DNA of 64,000 nucleotides from positions 1 through 64,000 of the forward strand of contig NZ_KE386846.1 in assembly GCF_000429085.1 (NCBI RefSeq). Reading direction: 5' to 3'. The notes under the pieces are model-generated. The model did not search any database. It had not been told where the DNA came from and saw only the letters and a list, made by a program, of their open reading frames with translations. Positions 50,759-59,841 of this stretch are shown here, piece by piece (within the stretch, counting starts at the first letter, position 1; the number at the start of each line of letters is the position of its first letter). This DNA is from Streptomyces flavidovirens DSM 40150 (lineage in GTDB: Bacteria; Actinomycetota; Actinomycetes; Streptomycetales; Streptomycetaceae). The position numbers and the translations under genes were made by a program.

Positions 50759-53287
50759 TTACGCCCCGCGCAGCACCGCGCCCGTGCGCTCGCCGGCGAG
50801 CGCGACGGCGGCGTCGCGGGCGGCCGAGGCCTCCTCGACGGTCAGCGTGCGGTCGGCGGCGCGGAAGCGCAGCGCGTACGCGAGCGACTTCTTGCCCGCA
50901 CCGAGCTGCTCACCCGTGAACACGTCGAACAGCCGCAGCGATTCGAGGAGTTCACCGGCGCCTTCGCGCAGCGCCGCCTCGACGTCCACCGAAGCGACAT
51001 CGGCGGAGACGACGAGCGCGACGTCCTGGGTCGCCACCGGGAAGGTGGAGATCCGCGGCGCCTGGAGGGCTCCCGTACCGGCCTGCTCCAGCAGGTCGGT
51101 CTCGATCTCCATGGCGCAGGTGCGCTCCGGCAGGTGGAGTGCCTTGATGACGCGCGGGTGCAGCTCACCGGCGTGCCCGACGAGTGTCTCCGCGCCGTTC
51201 ACGGTGACGTACAGCGCGGCGCAGCGGCCGGGGTGCCACGGCGCGTGCTGGTCGCCCCGGACGATCAGCTCGGCACCGGCCTCACGGGCGAGCGTACGAG
51301 CGGCCTCGACGGCGTCCGCCCAGTTGCCCGGCCGGCCCTTGCCCCACCAGCCGGCCTGCTCGCGGGCGCCCGCGAGGACGACGGCGGCGCGGTGCGGCTG
51401 GCGCGGCAGCGTGGAGTTGAGAGCGGCGATCTCCTCGTCGGTCGGCCGGCGGTCGACGGGCAGCCGGGCCGCCTTGTGCTCGTCGCCCGTGGGCCTGAAG
51501 ACCAGGCCGGTCTCGAAGAGCGCCAGGTCGTGCGAGCCACGGCCGTCGTTGCGGCGCAGCGCGCCGAGGAGGCCGGGCAGCAGCGTGGTGCGCAGCGCCG
51601 GCTCCTCGTCGGAGAGCGGGTTGACCAGCTTGACCGTACGGCGGCGGTCGTCTTCGGCGTCCAGGCCGAGCTGGTCGAGCACGGCGTCGCCGATGAACGG
51701 GTAGTTCAGCGCCTCGACATAACCGGCACCTGCCAGCGCCCGGCCGATGCGGCGGTGCAGCCGCTGCCGGTCGGTGAGCCCGCGGCCGGAGGGCGGCGTC
51801 GGCAGGGTCGACGGCAGGTTCTCGTACCCCTCAAGACGGATGACCTCTTCGGCCAGGTCGTTCGGGAAGGCCAGGTCGGGGCGCCAGGACGGCACGGTCA
51901 CGACCAGTTCGTCCTGCCCGTACACGTCGCAGCCGACCTCCTGGAGACGGCGTACGACGGTCTCCCGGCCGTAGCCGACACCCGCGACGCGGTCGGGGTG
52001 GTCGGCGGGCATGGAGATCGTGCGGGGCGCGGAGGGCGCGATGACCTCCGTGACACCCGCCTCGGCGGTGCCGCCCGCGAGCAGCACCAGCAGGTCGACG
52101 GTCCGCTGGGCCGCCGCGGAGGTGGCCTGCGGGTCGGTGCCGCGCTCGAAGCGCTTGGACGCCTCGGACGCGAGCTTGTGGCGGCGCGCCGTACGGGCGA
52201 TGGACAGCGCGTCGAAGTGAGCCGCCTCGATGACGACCTCGGTGGTGCCGCGTACGGCCCCGGTCTCCGGGTCGGTCACGGAGTCCGCGATCTCGGTGTT
52301 GGCGCCGCCCATGACACCCGCGAGGCCGATCGGGCCGCGGTTGTCGGTGATCACCAGGTCCTGGGCGTCGAGGACACGCTTGGTGCCGTCGAGCGTCGTG
52401 AACTTCTCGCCCGGCTCGGCGCGGCGCACCCCGATCGGCCCGTCGATGCGGGACCGGTCGTACGCGTGCAGCGGCTGCCCGAGCTCCAGCATCACGTAGT
52501 TGGCGACGTCGACGGCGAGGGAGACCGGGCGCATCCCGGCCTTCTGGAGCCGGCGCCGCAGCCAGATCGGGGAGCGCGCCTCGGGCTCCAGGCCGACGAC
52601 CGTACGCGCGGTGAAGCGGTCGCAGCCCCGCGGGTCGGCGATCTTCACGAGGTAGCCGTACGAGTTGGGCGCGGGCACATCCAGGAGCGCCGGGTCGCGC
52701 AGCGGCAGCCCGTACGCGGTGGCGACCTCGCGGGCCACGCCGCGCATCGACAGGCAGTAGCCGCGGTCGGGCGTGACGGCGATGTCGAGGACCTCGTCGA
52801 CGAGTTCGAGCAGCTCGATGGCGTCGGTGCCGACCTCGTACTCCGGCGGCAGCACGATGATGCCGTTGCTGCCGTCGTCGCCCATGCCCAGCTCGTCGCC
52901 GGAGCAGATCATGCCGTGCGAGGTCTTGCCGTACGTCTGGCGCGCGGCGATCACGAAGTCGCCGGGCAGGACGGCGCCGGGCAGCACCACGACGACCTTG
53001 TCGCCGACGGCGAAGTTACGGGCGCCGCAGACGATCTCCTGCGGCTCACCGGTGCCGTTGGCCATGCCGACGTCGACGGTGCAGAAGCGGATCGGTTTCT
53101 TGAACTCCGTCAGCTCCTCGATGGTGAGGACCTTGCCGACGACCAGGGGGCCCTTGAGGCCGGCGCCGAGCTGCTCGACCGTCTCGACCTCCAGGCCGGC
53201 GGACACGAGCTTGGCCTGTACGTCACGGCCGGTCTCGGTGGCGGGGAGATCGACGTACTCCCGCAGCCAGGAAAGCGGGACCCGCAT
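50759..53287 (-). CDS. pheT: Phenylalanine-tRNA ligase beta subunit
   Basis: 842 residues, the normal length. The N-terminus has the EMAP-like tRNA-binding OB fold (about 42-155), then B3/4 and B5 domains, a catalytic-core-like domain (about 500-720, ALNYPFIGDAVLDQL) and a C-terminal FDX-ACB anticodon domain (about 745-842, FPVATQDVALVVSADV). With PheS it forms the alpha2beta2 enzyme charging tRNA-Phe and edits Tyr. ATG 53287 shares its A with the pheS stop (TGATG), so it is translationally coupled. Confidence 0.97.
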   Translation of the reverse strand: MRVPLSWLREYVDLPATETGRDVQAKLVSAGLEVETVEQLGAGLKGPLVVGKVLTIEELTEFKKPIRFCTVDVGMANGTGEPQEIVCGARNFAVGDKVVVVLPGAVLPGDFVIAARQTYGKTSHGMICSGDELGMGDDGSNGIIVLPPEYEVGTDAIELLELVDEVLDIAVTPDRGYCLSMRGVAREVATAYGLPLRDPALLDVPAPNSYGYLVKIADPRGCDRFTARTVVGLEPEARSPIWLRRRLQKAGMRPVSLAVDVANYVMLELGQPLHAYDRSRIDGPIGVRRAEPGEKFTTLDGTKRVLDAQDLVITDNRGPIGLAGVMGGANTEIADSVTDPETGAVRGTTEVVIEAAHFDALSIARTARRHKLASEASKRFERGTDPQATSAAAQRTVDLLVLLAGGTAEAGVTEVIAPSAPRTISMPADHPDRVAGVGYGRETVVRRLQEVGCDVYGQDELVVTVPSWRPDLAFPNDLAEEVIRLEGYENLPSTLPTPPSGRGLTDRQRLHRRIGRALAGAGYVEALNYPFIGDAVLDQLGLDAEDDRRRTVKLVNPLSDEEPALRTTLLPGLLGALRRNDGRGSHDLALFETGLVFRPTGDEHKAARLPVDRRPTDEEIAALNSTLPRQPHRAAVVLAGAREQAGWWGKGRPGNWADAVEAARTLAREAGAELIVRGDQHAPWHPGRCAALYVTVNGAETLVGHAGELHPRVIKALHLPERTCAMEIETDLLEQAGTGALQAPRISTFPVATQDVALVVSADVASVDVEAALREGAGELLESLRLFDVFTGEQLGAGKKSLAYALRFRAADRTLTVEEASAARDAAVALAGERTGAVLRGA

Positions 53288-54414
53288 CAGATCTCCATCC
53301 CGAAGGGCCGAGTGAACCGGACGTCACCCTCGACCATGTCTCGCATGTCTTCTACGTTGTGGCGGAACATGAGCATCCGCTCGATGCCGAACCCGAAGGC
53401 GAATCCGCTGTACTTCGCGGGGTCGACGCCGCAGGCGGTGAGCACCTTGGGGTTGACCATGCCGCAGCCGCCCAGCTCGATCCAGCCCTCGCTGCCGCAG
53501 GTGCGGCAGGGACGGTCCGGGTTGCCGACGGACTCGCCGCGGCAGACGTAGCAGACCATGTCCATCTCGGCGGACGGCTCGGTGAACGGGAAGTAGTTCG
53601 GGCGCAGCCGGGTCTTCATGCCCTCACCGAAGAGCGCCTGGACCATGTGGTCCAGGGTGCCCTTGAGATCGGCCATGGTGAGGCCCTCGTCGACGGCGAG
53701 CAGCTCGATCTGGTGGAAGACCGGGGTGTGCGTGGCGTCGAGCTCGTCGGTGCGGTAGACGCGGCCGGGGCACACGACGTACACGGGCGGTTCCCGGTCG
53801 AGCAGCGCGCGGGCCTGGACCGGGGAGGTGTGCGTGCGCAGCACGACGCCGGACTCGTCGGACTTCGACCCGTCTGCGCCCTGCACGAAGAAGGTGTCCT
53901 GCATCTGGCGCGCCGGGTGGTCCGGGACGAAGTTGAGGGCGTCGAAGTTGAACCACTCCGCCTCGACCTCGGGGCCCTCAGCGACCTCGTACCCCATGGC
54001 GACGAAGACGTCGGCGACGCGCTCCATCAGCGTGGTCAGCGGGTGCCGGGCGCCGGCCGGAACGCGGTCGTACGGCAGTGTGACGTCCACCGCCTCCTCG
54101 ACCAGCACGCGCTCGTCACGCTCCGCCTCCAGGGCGGCGAGGCGGGCGGCGAGGGCCTTGTTCACGGCGCCGCGGGCCATGCCCACGCGCTTGCCGGCCT
54201 CGGCCTTGGCGGCCGGCGGCAGGGCGCCGATCTCACGGTTGGCGAGCGAGAGCGGTGAGGTGGGGCCGGTGTGCGCGGTCTTCGCGTGGCTGAGCGCGTC
54301 GAGATCCGCCGCGGCGTCGAAGGCGGCGAGCGCCTCGTCCCGCATGCGCTCGATCTCTTCCGGTTTCAGCGCCTCGACCTCGACAGGGTCGTACGACTTA
54401 TTGGGTGCGGACAT
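53287..54414 (-). CDS. pheS: Phenylalanine-tRNA ligase alpha subunit
   Basis: 375 residues. An N-terminal coiled coil (about 10-100) binds tRNA. The class II catalytic core (about 125-370) has motif 2 in LRTHTSPVQARAL, motif 3 in GFAFGFGIERMLMFR and a CYVCRGE...CRTCG zinc-like knuckle. It adenylates Phe. ATG 54414 has GGGAAGAG close upstream; the open frame continues 99 bases further up but lacks a good start. It heads pheS-pheT. Confidence 0.97.
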   Translation of the reverse strand: MSAPNKSYDPVEVEALKPEEIERMRDEALAAFDAAADLDALSHAKTAHTGPTSPLSLANREIGALPPAAKAEAGKRVGMARGAVNKALAARLAALEAERDERVLVEEAVDVTLPYDRVPAGARHPLTTLMERVADVFVAMGYEVAEGPEVEAEWFNFDALNFVPDHPARQMQDTFFVQGADGSKSDESGVVLRTHTSPVQARALLDREPPVYVVCPGRVYRTDELDATHTPVFHQIELLAVDEGLTMADLKGTLDHMVQALFGEGMKTRLRPNYFPFTEPSAEMDMVCYVCRGESVGNPDRPCRTCGSEGWIELGGCGMVNPKVLTACGVDPAKYSGFAFGFGIERMLMFRHNVEDMRDMVEGDVRFTRPFGMEI

Positions 54415-54451
54415 CTCTTCCCGTACTTCCGATTGGCTGGTACTGCCTTTG

Positions 54452-54468
54452 CCGGGGGACACCCCCGG
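54452..54468 (-). promoter_or_regulatory. Short strong hairpin in the pheS leader
   Basis: CCGGGGG and CCCCCGG, a perfect 7-bp stem with a 3-nt loop, 38 bp upstream of pheS. No Phe-rich leader peptide and no T-box core was seen. Its role is unclear. Confidence 0.45.
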
Positions 54469-54559
54469 ACCCCCGTGGCCCCGGCTCGACGACTGAGGAC
54501 GCAAAGGTGCCAAAGGTCGAGTCTAAAGGCCGCGAGAGGTGAAGAAGCCCGTGGGCTGC

Positions 54560-55690
54560 TCAGGCGAGATAGGCCGGAGCGCCGACGGGCAGAATAAATC
54601 GGAACTCGGCGCCGCCGCCGGGTCCGCGCCCGACGGTGATCGAGCCGCCGTGCGCCTCGACGATGCCCTTGACGATGTACAGACCGAGGCCGGTGCCGCC
54701 GCGCTTGCTGCCCCGCCAGAACCGGGTGAAGACACGCCCCATCGATTCCTCGGGAATGCCGGTGCCTTCGTCGCTCACGGTGACGGCTGTTCCCTTCGCT
54801 GCGTGGTCGGCGGTGTTCATCGGGGCTGCGCTCACCTCGATGGTGACCGTTCCTTCCCCGTGTCGCACCGCATTTTCCAGCAGGTTGCCAAGCACCTGGT
54901 CGATCTTGTCCGGGTCTGCCCAACAATCGGGCAGCGGCTGCTGGATACGGACCAGGAAGCGGTCCGGGGGCTGACCGTTGGAGATGTGCGCCTGGACGTG
55001 CCGGCCGACGGCCGTCGGAATGTCCACGGGCTGCCTGCGCACTTCAAGACGCCCGGAGTCGATCCGGGAGATGTCGAGCAGCTCGGCGATCAGCCGGGTG
55101 ATGCGGCTCGCGTCGGCGTCGACGGTCTCCAGCATCAGCTTCTTCTGGTCGTCGGTGAAGCGCTCCCATTTGGCCAGCAGCGTCGCCGTGAACCCCTTGA
55201 CCGAGGTCAGCGGGGAGCGCAGCTCGTGGGCGACGGTGGCTATCAGTTCGGCGTGGCTGCGCTCGGTGCGGCGCCTGGCCTCGGTGCCGCGCAGCGAGAC
55301 GACGACCCGCCGCACGGGGCCGGCCGGCTCGTGGCGTACGTACCGGGCGGAGACCAGCACCTCGCGGCCGCCGGGCAGCAGCAGGTTGCGTTCGGGCTGT
55401 CCGGACCGGATGGCGAGTCCGCCGTACGGGTCGGTGAGGTTCCACCAGCGCCGGCCTTCGAGGTCTTCCAGGGGCAGCGCGGTCTCCAGGGGCCTGCCGA
55501 GGGCGGCTTCCCCGGGGATGGCGGTGATCCGCACCGCCGCGGCGTTGAAGCAGACGACGCGGCCGCTCTCGTCGGCGACAACGAGGCCGTCGGGGAGGTC
55601 GTCGGGATCGATCCCCTGGCCGCCGTCCTGCGCGTACGGACGCGGTAACGCGTCGCCCGCCTTCGACAGACCGCTCGTGCCGACAGCCAT
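54560..55690 (-). CDS. PAS-domain sensor histidine kinase
   Basis: 376 residues, no membrane helix. A PAS domain (about 28-125; LPDGLVVADESGRVVCFNAAAVRITAIPG) is followed by the dimerisation H-box VAHELRSPLTSVKGF (about 151) and an ATPase domain with N box NLLENAVRHG, DEGTGIP and GGTGLGLYIVKGIV. It would phosphorylate a response regulator; none lies beside it, so it is an orphan kinase. ATG 55690 is preferred; the frame is open for 150 bases further but without a good site. It sits between pheS and a TrmH gene, an arrangement usual in Streptomyces. Confidence 0.9.
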   Translation of the reverse strand: MAVGTSGLSKAGDALPRPYAQDGGQGIDPDDLPDGLVVADESGRVVCFNAAAVRITAIPGEAALGRPLETALPLEDLEGRRWWNLTDPYGGLAIRSGQPERNLLLPGGREVLVSARYVRHEPAGPVRRVVVSLRGTEARRRTERSHAELIATVAHELRSPLTSVKGFTATLLAKWERFTDDQKKLMLETVDADASRITRLIAELLDISRIDSGRLEVRRQPVDIPTAVGRHVQAHISNGQPPDRFLVRIQQPLPDCWADPDKIDQVLGNLLENAVRHGEGTVTIEVSAAPMNTADHAAKGTAVTVSDEGTGIPEESMGRVFTRFWRGSKRGGTGLGLYIVKGIVEAHGGSITVGRGPGGGAEFRFILPVGAPAYLA

Positions 55691-55715
55691 CCCCGTATCC
55701 CACCTCTTCCGAAGA

Positions 55716-55768
55716 GCAAGGGGGTACCTCCCTGCTCGAGCGGAGCCGAGAGCTTGGGGGAGGGCCCC
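55716..55768. repeat. Intergenic hairpin repeat of Streptomyces type
   Basis: GGGGGTACCTCCCTGCTCGA followed by GCGGAGCCGAGAGCTTGGGGGAGG can fold on itself. It belongs to a GGTACCTCCC...GGGGGA element common between Streptomyces genes. It fills the gap between the TrmH gene's end and the histidine kinase. Confidence 0.5.
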
Positions 55769-55784
55769 CGAGCCCGCCACACTA

Positions 55785-56639
<855 letters not shown>

Positions 56640-56735
56640 GGTCGGCGGCTCACTTCTCTGCGTATCTCTGCGTACGAAAGGGGTCGTTCTCGTCGTGCTC
56701 GCGCCGGCTCACAACGCACCGGAGGCTCACAACGC

Positions 56736-56772
56736 ACGGGACCCGCAGGCGGCGAACGCCTGCGGGTCCCGT
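56736..56772 (-). terminator. 16-bp terminator of infC-rpmI-rplT
   Basis: ACGGGACCCGCAGGCG (56736-56751) pairs perfectly with 56757-56772, loop GCGAA. It is 26 bp downstream of rplT. Confidence 0.88.
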
Positions 56773-56798
56773 GGACGAAGAGGTGCTGCCTGAGGGAA

Positions 56799-57185
56799 TC
56801 AGGCGGCGGTCTTCGGGGCGTTGACGTCGCTCGGGAGCGCCTTCTGGGCGACCTCGACGAGCGCGGCGAACGCGTTGGCGTCGTTGACCGCAAGCTCGGC
56901 CAGGATCTTGCGGTCCACCTCGATGTTGGCGGCCTTCAGACCCTGGATGAGGCGGTTGTACGTCATGCCGTTCTGGCGGGCAGCGGCGTTGATGCGCTGG
57001 ATCCACAGCTGACGGAAGTCGCCCTTGCGCTTCTTGCGGTCGTTGTAGTTGTAGACCAGGGAGTGGGTGACCTGCTCCTTGGCCTTGCGGTACAGGCGCG
57101 AACGCTGACCGCGGTAGCCCTTGGCCGCCTCGAGGATTGCCCGGCGCTTCTTGTGGGCGTTGACTGCCCGCTTGACGCGTGCCAC
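56799..57185 (-). CDS. rplT: 50S ribosomal protein L20
   Basis: 128 residues, the standard bL20: MARVKRAVNAHKKRRAIL, GYRGQRSRLYRKAKEQ, and QLWIQRINAAARQNGMTYN. It binds 23S rRNA early in 50S assembly. GTG 57185 has AAGGAG 7 nt upstream. In other bacteria L20 represses its own operon at the RNA level; here the leader upstream of infC is a candidate site. Confidence 0.98.
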   Translation of the reverse strand: MARVKRAVNAHKKRRAILEAAKGYRGQRSRLYRKAKEQVTHSLVYNYNDRKKRKGDFRQLWIQRINAAARQNGMTYNRLIQGLKAANIEVDRKILAELAVNDANAFAALVEVAQKALPSDVNAPKTAA

Positions 57186-57289
57186 TTGTTAACTCCTTGT
57201 AGCGGGGCCGCGGTGGAACTCACACGGCCCGGAAACGTATTGGTCTCGGTCGTTCCGACGAGGGACTCCGGTCACCCGGAGCCGCGGCG

Positions 57290-57484
57290 TCACTTGCCGA
57301 GAAGCTTCTTGATCTTCGGGGCGTCCGCCGGGGACACCACGACAGCGCCGGTCAGCGAGCGGGTCTTCTTGGAGGACTTGTGCTCCAGGAGGTGGCGCTT
57401 GCCGGCCTTCTCGCGCATGACCTTGCCGGAGCCGGTGACCTTGAAGCGCTTGCTGGCACCGCTGTGCGTCTTGTTCTTCGGCAT
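57290..57484 (-). CDS. rpmI: 50S ribosomal protein L35
   Basis: 64 residues, complete bL35: MPKNKTHSGASKRFKVTGSG start and HLLEHKSSKKTRSLTGAVVV. It is 104 bp after the next gene in the operon, in the usual infC-rpmI-rplT order. Confidence 0.98.
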   Translation of the reverse strand: MPKNKTHSGASKRFKVTGSGKVMREKAGKRHLLEHKSSKKTRSLTGAVVVSPADAPKIKKLLGK

Positions 57485-57605
57485 AGCGCCGTTCTCTCCT
57501 CGTCAGTGGCGCTCCCCCGGTACGTACCGGAGAGCGGGAGCGTCAGTCGTTGGTATAGGGGCTTCCTGGCCGAACCCGGGGCCGCCTGGATGGCAGCCCC
57601 GCGGA

Positions 57606-58271
57606 TCACGCTTCGGAAGGGGTCTCGGTCTGTGCCTCGGCCGGAGCCTCGGCGACCTCGTCCGTCGACTCGGCCTGCTCGGCCTCGTCCGCGCCGTGAC
57701 CCTGGCGTTCGGCCTTGCGGGCCGCCTGGGCCTCGCGCGCCTCGGCCATGGCCTCGGTCTTCTTCTTGTGCGGGCCCAGAACCATGATCATGTTCCGGCC
57801 GTCCTGCTTGGGATTCGACTCGATGAAGCCAAGGTCCTCGACGTCCGAAGCCAGACGCTGAAGCAGTCGGAAGCCGAGCTCGGGGCGGGACTGCTCACGA
57901 CCACGGAACATGATCGTGATCTTGACCTTGTCGCCCTGCTTGAGGAACCTGACGACATGACCCTTCTTGGTGTCATAGTCGTGCGGGTCAATCTTCGGCC
58001 GGAGCTTCATTTCCTTGATGACCGTGTGCGCCTGGTTCTTACGCGCCTCACGGGCCTTCATGGCCGACTCGTACTTGAACTTCCCGTAGTCCATGAGCTT
58101 GCACACGGGCGGACGGGCGGTCGCCGCGACCTCGACCAGGTCGAGGTCGTACTCCTGCGCAAGCTCCAGGGCCTTCGCAAGAGGCACAATGCCGACCTGC
58201 TCGCCGCTGGGTCCGACGAGTCGCACCTCGGGAACGCGAATCCGGTCGTTAATGCGGGGCTCAGCGCTGAT
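57606..58271 (-). CDS. infC: Translation initiation factor IF-3, apparent AUC start
   Basis: 221 residues. IF3-N begins EPRINDRIRVPEVRLVGPSG; the linker and IF3-C follow (IKEMKLRPKIDPHDYDTKKGHVVRFL, ESNPKQDGRNMIMVLGP). A 40-residue acidic Ala/Glu tail is typical of Streptomyces. The conserved start of IF3 lies before the first ATG/GTG/TTG (a GTG at 58226). An in-frame TGA lies directly before a GAGGAGG site, and the only codon with correct spacing is ATC at 58269-58271. Rare AUU/AUC starts are known for infC and let IF3 limit its own synthesis. Confidence 0.93.
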   Translation of the reverse strand: MSAEPRINDRIRVPEVRLVGPSGEQVGIVPLAKALELAQEYDLDLVEVAATARPPVCKLMDYGKFKYESAMKAREARKNQAHTVIKEMKLRPKIDPHDYDTKKGHVVRFLKQGDKVKITIMFRGREQSRPELGFRLLQRLASDVEDLGFIESNPKQDGRNMIMVLGPHKKKTEAMAEAREAQAARKAERQGHGADEAEQAESTDEVAEAPAEAQTETPSEA

Positions 58272-58600
58272 GGATCCTCCTCAGTAGCACCACACGACTG
58301 TCTGGCAGACAGCCGCGTAACGTCTGTTTCGTGAGACCAACCTCAGGGAGCCATGAAAAATGCCCCGGACGGGAACACAGGTGGGGCTCCTGGATATACC
58401 GGAGCACCACCGCGCATCAACCGCGGGGCGCATCATCGAGCGGTGCTCCATCGTCCGTACGGAACGATGGGGACCGCCTGACCGGTGACCCGCCGTCCGT
58501 GAGGACAGCCAGGTGGGAGATCGGAGCCTCCACTTGTGGGCCGGGCACACAGGTGTCCGGCCGGTCGTTACACAAGGTTAGCAGCTCCGGCGGGAAGGGG
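58272..58600 (-). promoter_or_regulatory. Structured leader of infC-rpmI-rplT
   Basis: About 330 nt of leader on the minus strand, beginning near a -10-like TAACCT (around 58577). It contains a hairpin CCATCGT...ACGATGG around CCGTACGG (58449-58471), GAGCACC with GGTGCTC pairing (58400-58447), and GGAGCC with GGCTCC enclosing GGGGC followed by TTTTT (T-run 58356-58360 on the minus strand). A run of five T is rare in this genome. The pairings can compete, as in terminator/antiterminator leaders. No gene is apparent. Confidence 0.55.
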
Positions 58601-58647
58601 CGAACCCGTGGGGAAAGCCCTGCTCGCCTGGGCATATCGTGTGCGTC

Positions 58648-59010
58648 ATGAGTGACGCGACCTCCCCCAGTGAATCCCCCGACTTCGACGCCATGACGCG
58701 CGACATCGCGGAAGTACCGGCAGTCGAGGTGATCGTGACGGTGGCGGTCAACCTGATGAGCGCCGCCGCCGTGAAGCTCGGCCTGACCGAGGACGGCGAC
58801 CAGCACAAGGACCTCGACGAGGCCCGCAAGCTGGTGCACGCCCTGGCCGGTCTGCTGGACGCGAGCGCGACCGAGATCAGCTCCTTCCACGCGGCGCCGC
58901 TGCGCGACGGGCTGAAGTCACTGCAGCTGGCGTTCCGCGAGGCGTCGGCGGTGCCGGACGAGGTGGGGCAGGGTCCGGGCGAGAAGTACACGGGCCCGGT
59001 CTACGGCTGA
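58648..59010 (+). CDS. DUF1844 protein
   Basis: 120 residues. The DUF1844 core is ITVAVNLMSAAAVKLGL-like (here VIVTVAVNLMSAAAVKLGL, about 28-46) and LDEARKLVHALAGLLD (about 56-71). Function is unknown. TATCGT lies 7 nt before the ATG with no ribosome-binding site, so the mRNA is probably leaderless. It is divergent from infC, a placement usual in Streptomyces. Confidence 0.88.
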   Translation: MSDATSPSESPDFDAMTRDIAEVPAVEVIVTVAVNLMSAAAVKLGLTEDGDQHKDLDEARKLVHALAGLLDASATEISSFHAAPLRDGLKSLQLAFREASAVPDEVGQGPGEKYTGPVYG

Positions 59011-59045
59011 CCGAGCGGCACCAGTCACCCGTTACCCGTTAGCCG

Positions 59046-59777
59046 TTACGCGCGTACGAACAAGGGCTCGCCCGGAGGCGTGACCCCGGCCGGCAGCAGT
59101 GCCAGGTCGAGGCCGCGCACCAGGCGGGCCCTCAGCGTTTCGTCGGCGGCCAGTGCCCCGGCGAGGCGGCGGGCCGCCTCGCCCGGTTCGGCGCCGGGGG
59201 CGAGGACCAGCGCGAGGGTGCCGTCGGCGGCGCCCGGCCCGAGGTGGGCGCGCAGGACCGCGGGCTCGGCGGCGACAGCGGCCCGTACCGCCTCGGTGAC
59301 GGCCGGGTCGTCGAGCGGCACCGCGCTGGTGCGGCCCTCGGCGGCGGCGAGCAGCGCGGACCCGGTCAGCTGGTACGGCACAGGACCGGCCAGATCGAGG
59401 ACCAGCGTGTCGGCCCGCTCGTGGGCGACGGCCTGGAGCGCCTGGTGCAGCGGTACGGCGACGGGGCGCGCCTCGGGATTCCAGCGGGCCAGGGCCTCGG
59501 TGGAGGTGAACGCGGGCAGGGCGCGGCGCTCCCCCGCCTGGAGCGTCGGCACGGCCATGTCGCTGGTCTTCTCGCGGCGCAGGCCGTTCTCGTCCGTCTC
59601 GACTTCACCGAGTACGGCGACGACGGGGACCAGGAGCCGGGCGCCGGCCAGCGCTTCGAGCACCCGCGGCTCGGCCGCCGGGTCCTCGGCCCAGGCGGCG
59701 AGCGCCGCGGTCAGCCGGGGGTCGGCGGTGCCGTCGTCTTGGGAGAAACCGGGGTCCGGGATGTTCTTGAGCGCCAC
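59046..59777 (-). CDS. SseB-like protein
   Basis: 243 residues of the SseB N-terminal/C-terminal family. It has LLVPVVAVLGEVE...KTSDMAVPTLQAGERRALPAFTSTEAL (about 47-95), then DTLVLDLAGP and VLRAHLGPGAADGTLALVLAP. Enhanced-serine-sensitivity and ESX-associated relatives exist; the function in Streptomyces is unknown. The start is GTG 59777. The next minus-strand gene upstream is the mycosin-like protease. Confidence 0.85.
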   Translation of the reverse strand: MALKNIPDPGFSQDDGTADPRLTAALAAWAEDPAAEPRVLEALAGARLLVPVVAVLGEVETDENGLRREKTSDMAVPTLQAGERRALPAFTSTEALARWNPEARPVAVPLHQALQAVAHERADTLVLDLAGPVPYQLTGSALLAAAEGRTSAVPLDDPAVTEAVRAAVAAEPAVLRAHLGPGAADGTLALVLAPGAEPGEAARRLAGALAADETLRARLVRGLDLALLPAGVTPPGEPLFVRA

Positions 59778-59841
59778 TCCACGAGACTAGCCGCCGGGTC
59801 GGGGCGGCTTTCCCACGGGGCCTGCGGGCACCACCGTTGCG

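Noticed and set aside
54415..54559. T-box or Phe-rich leader peptide upstream of pheS
   Set aside because: No T-box motif and no Phe codon run; only a short hairpin is present.
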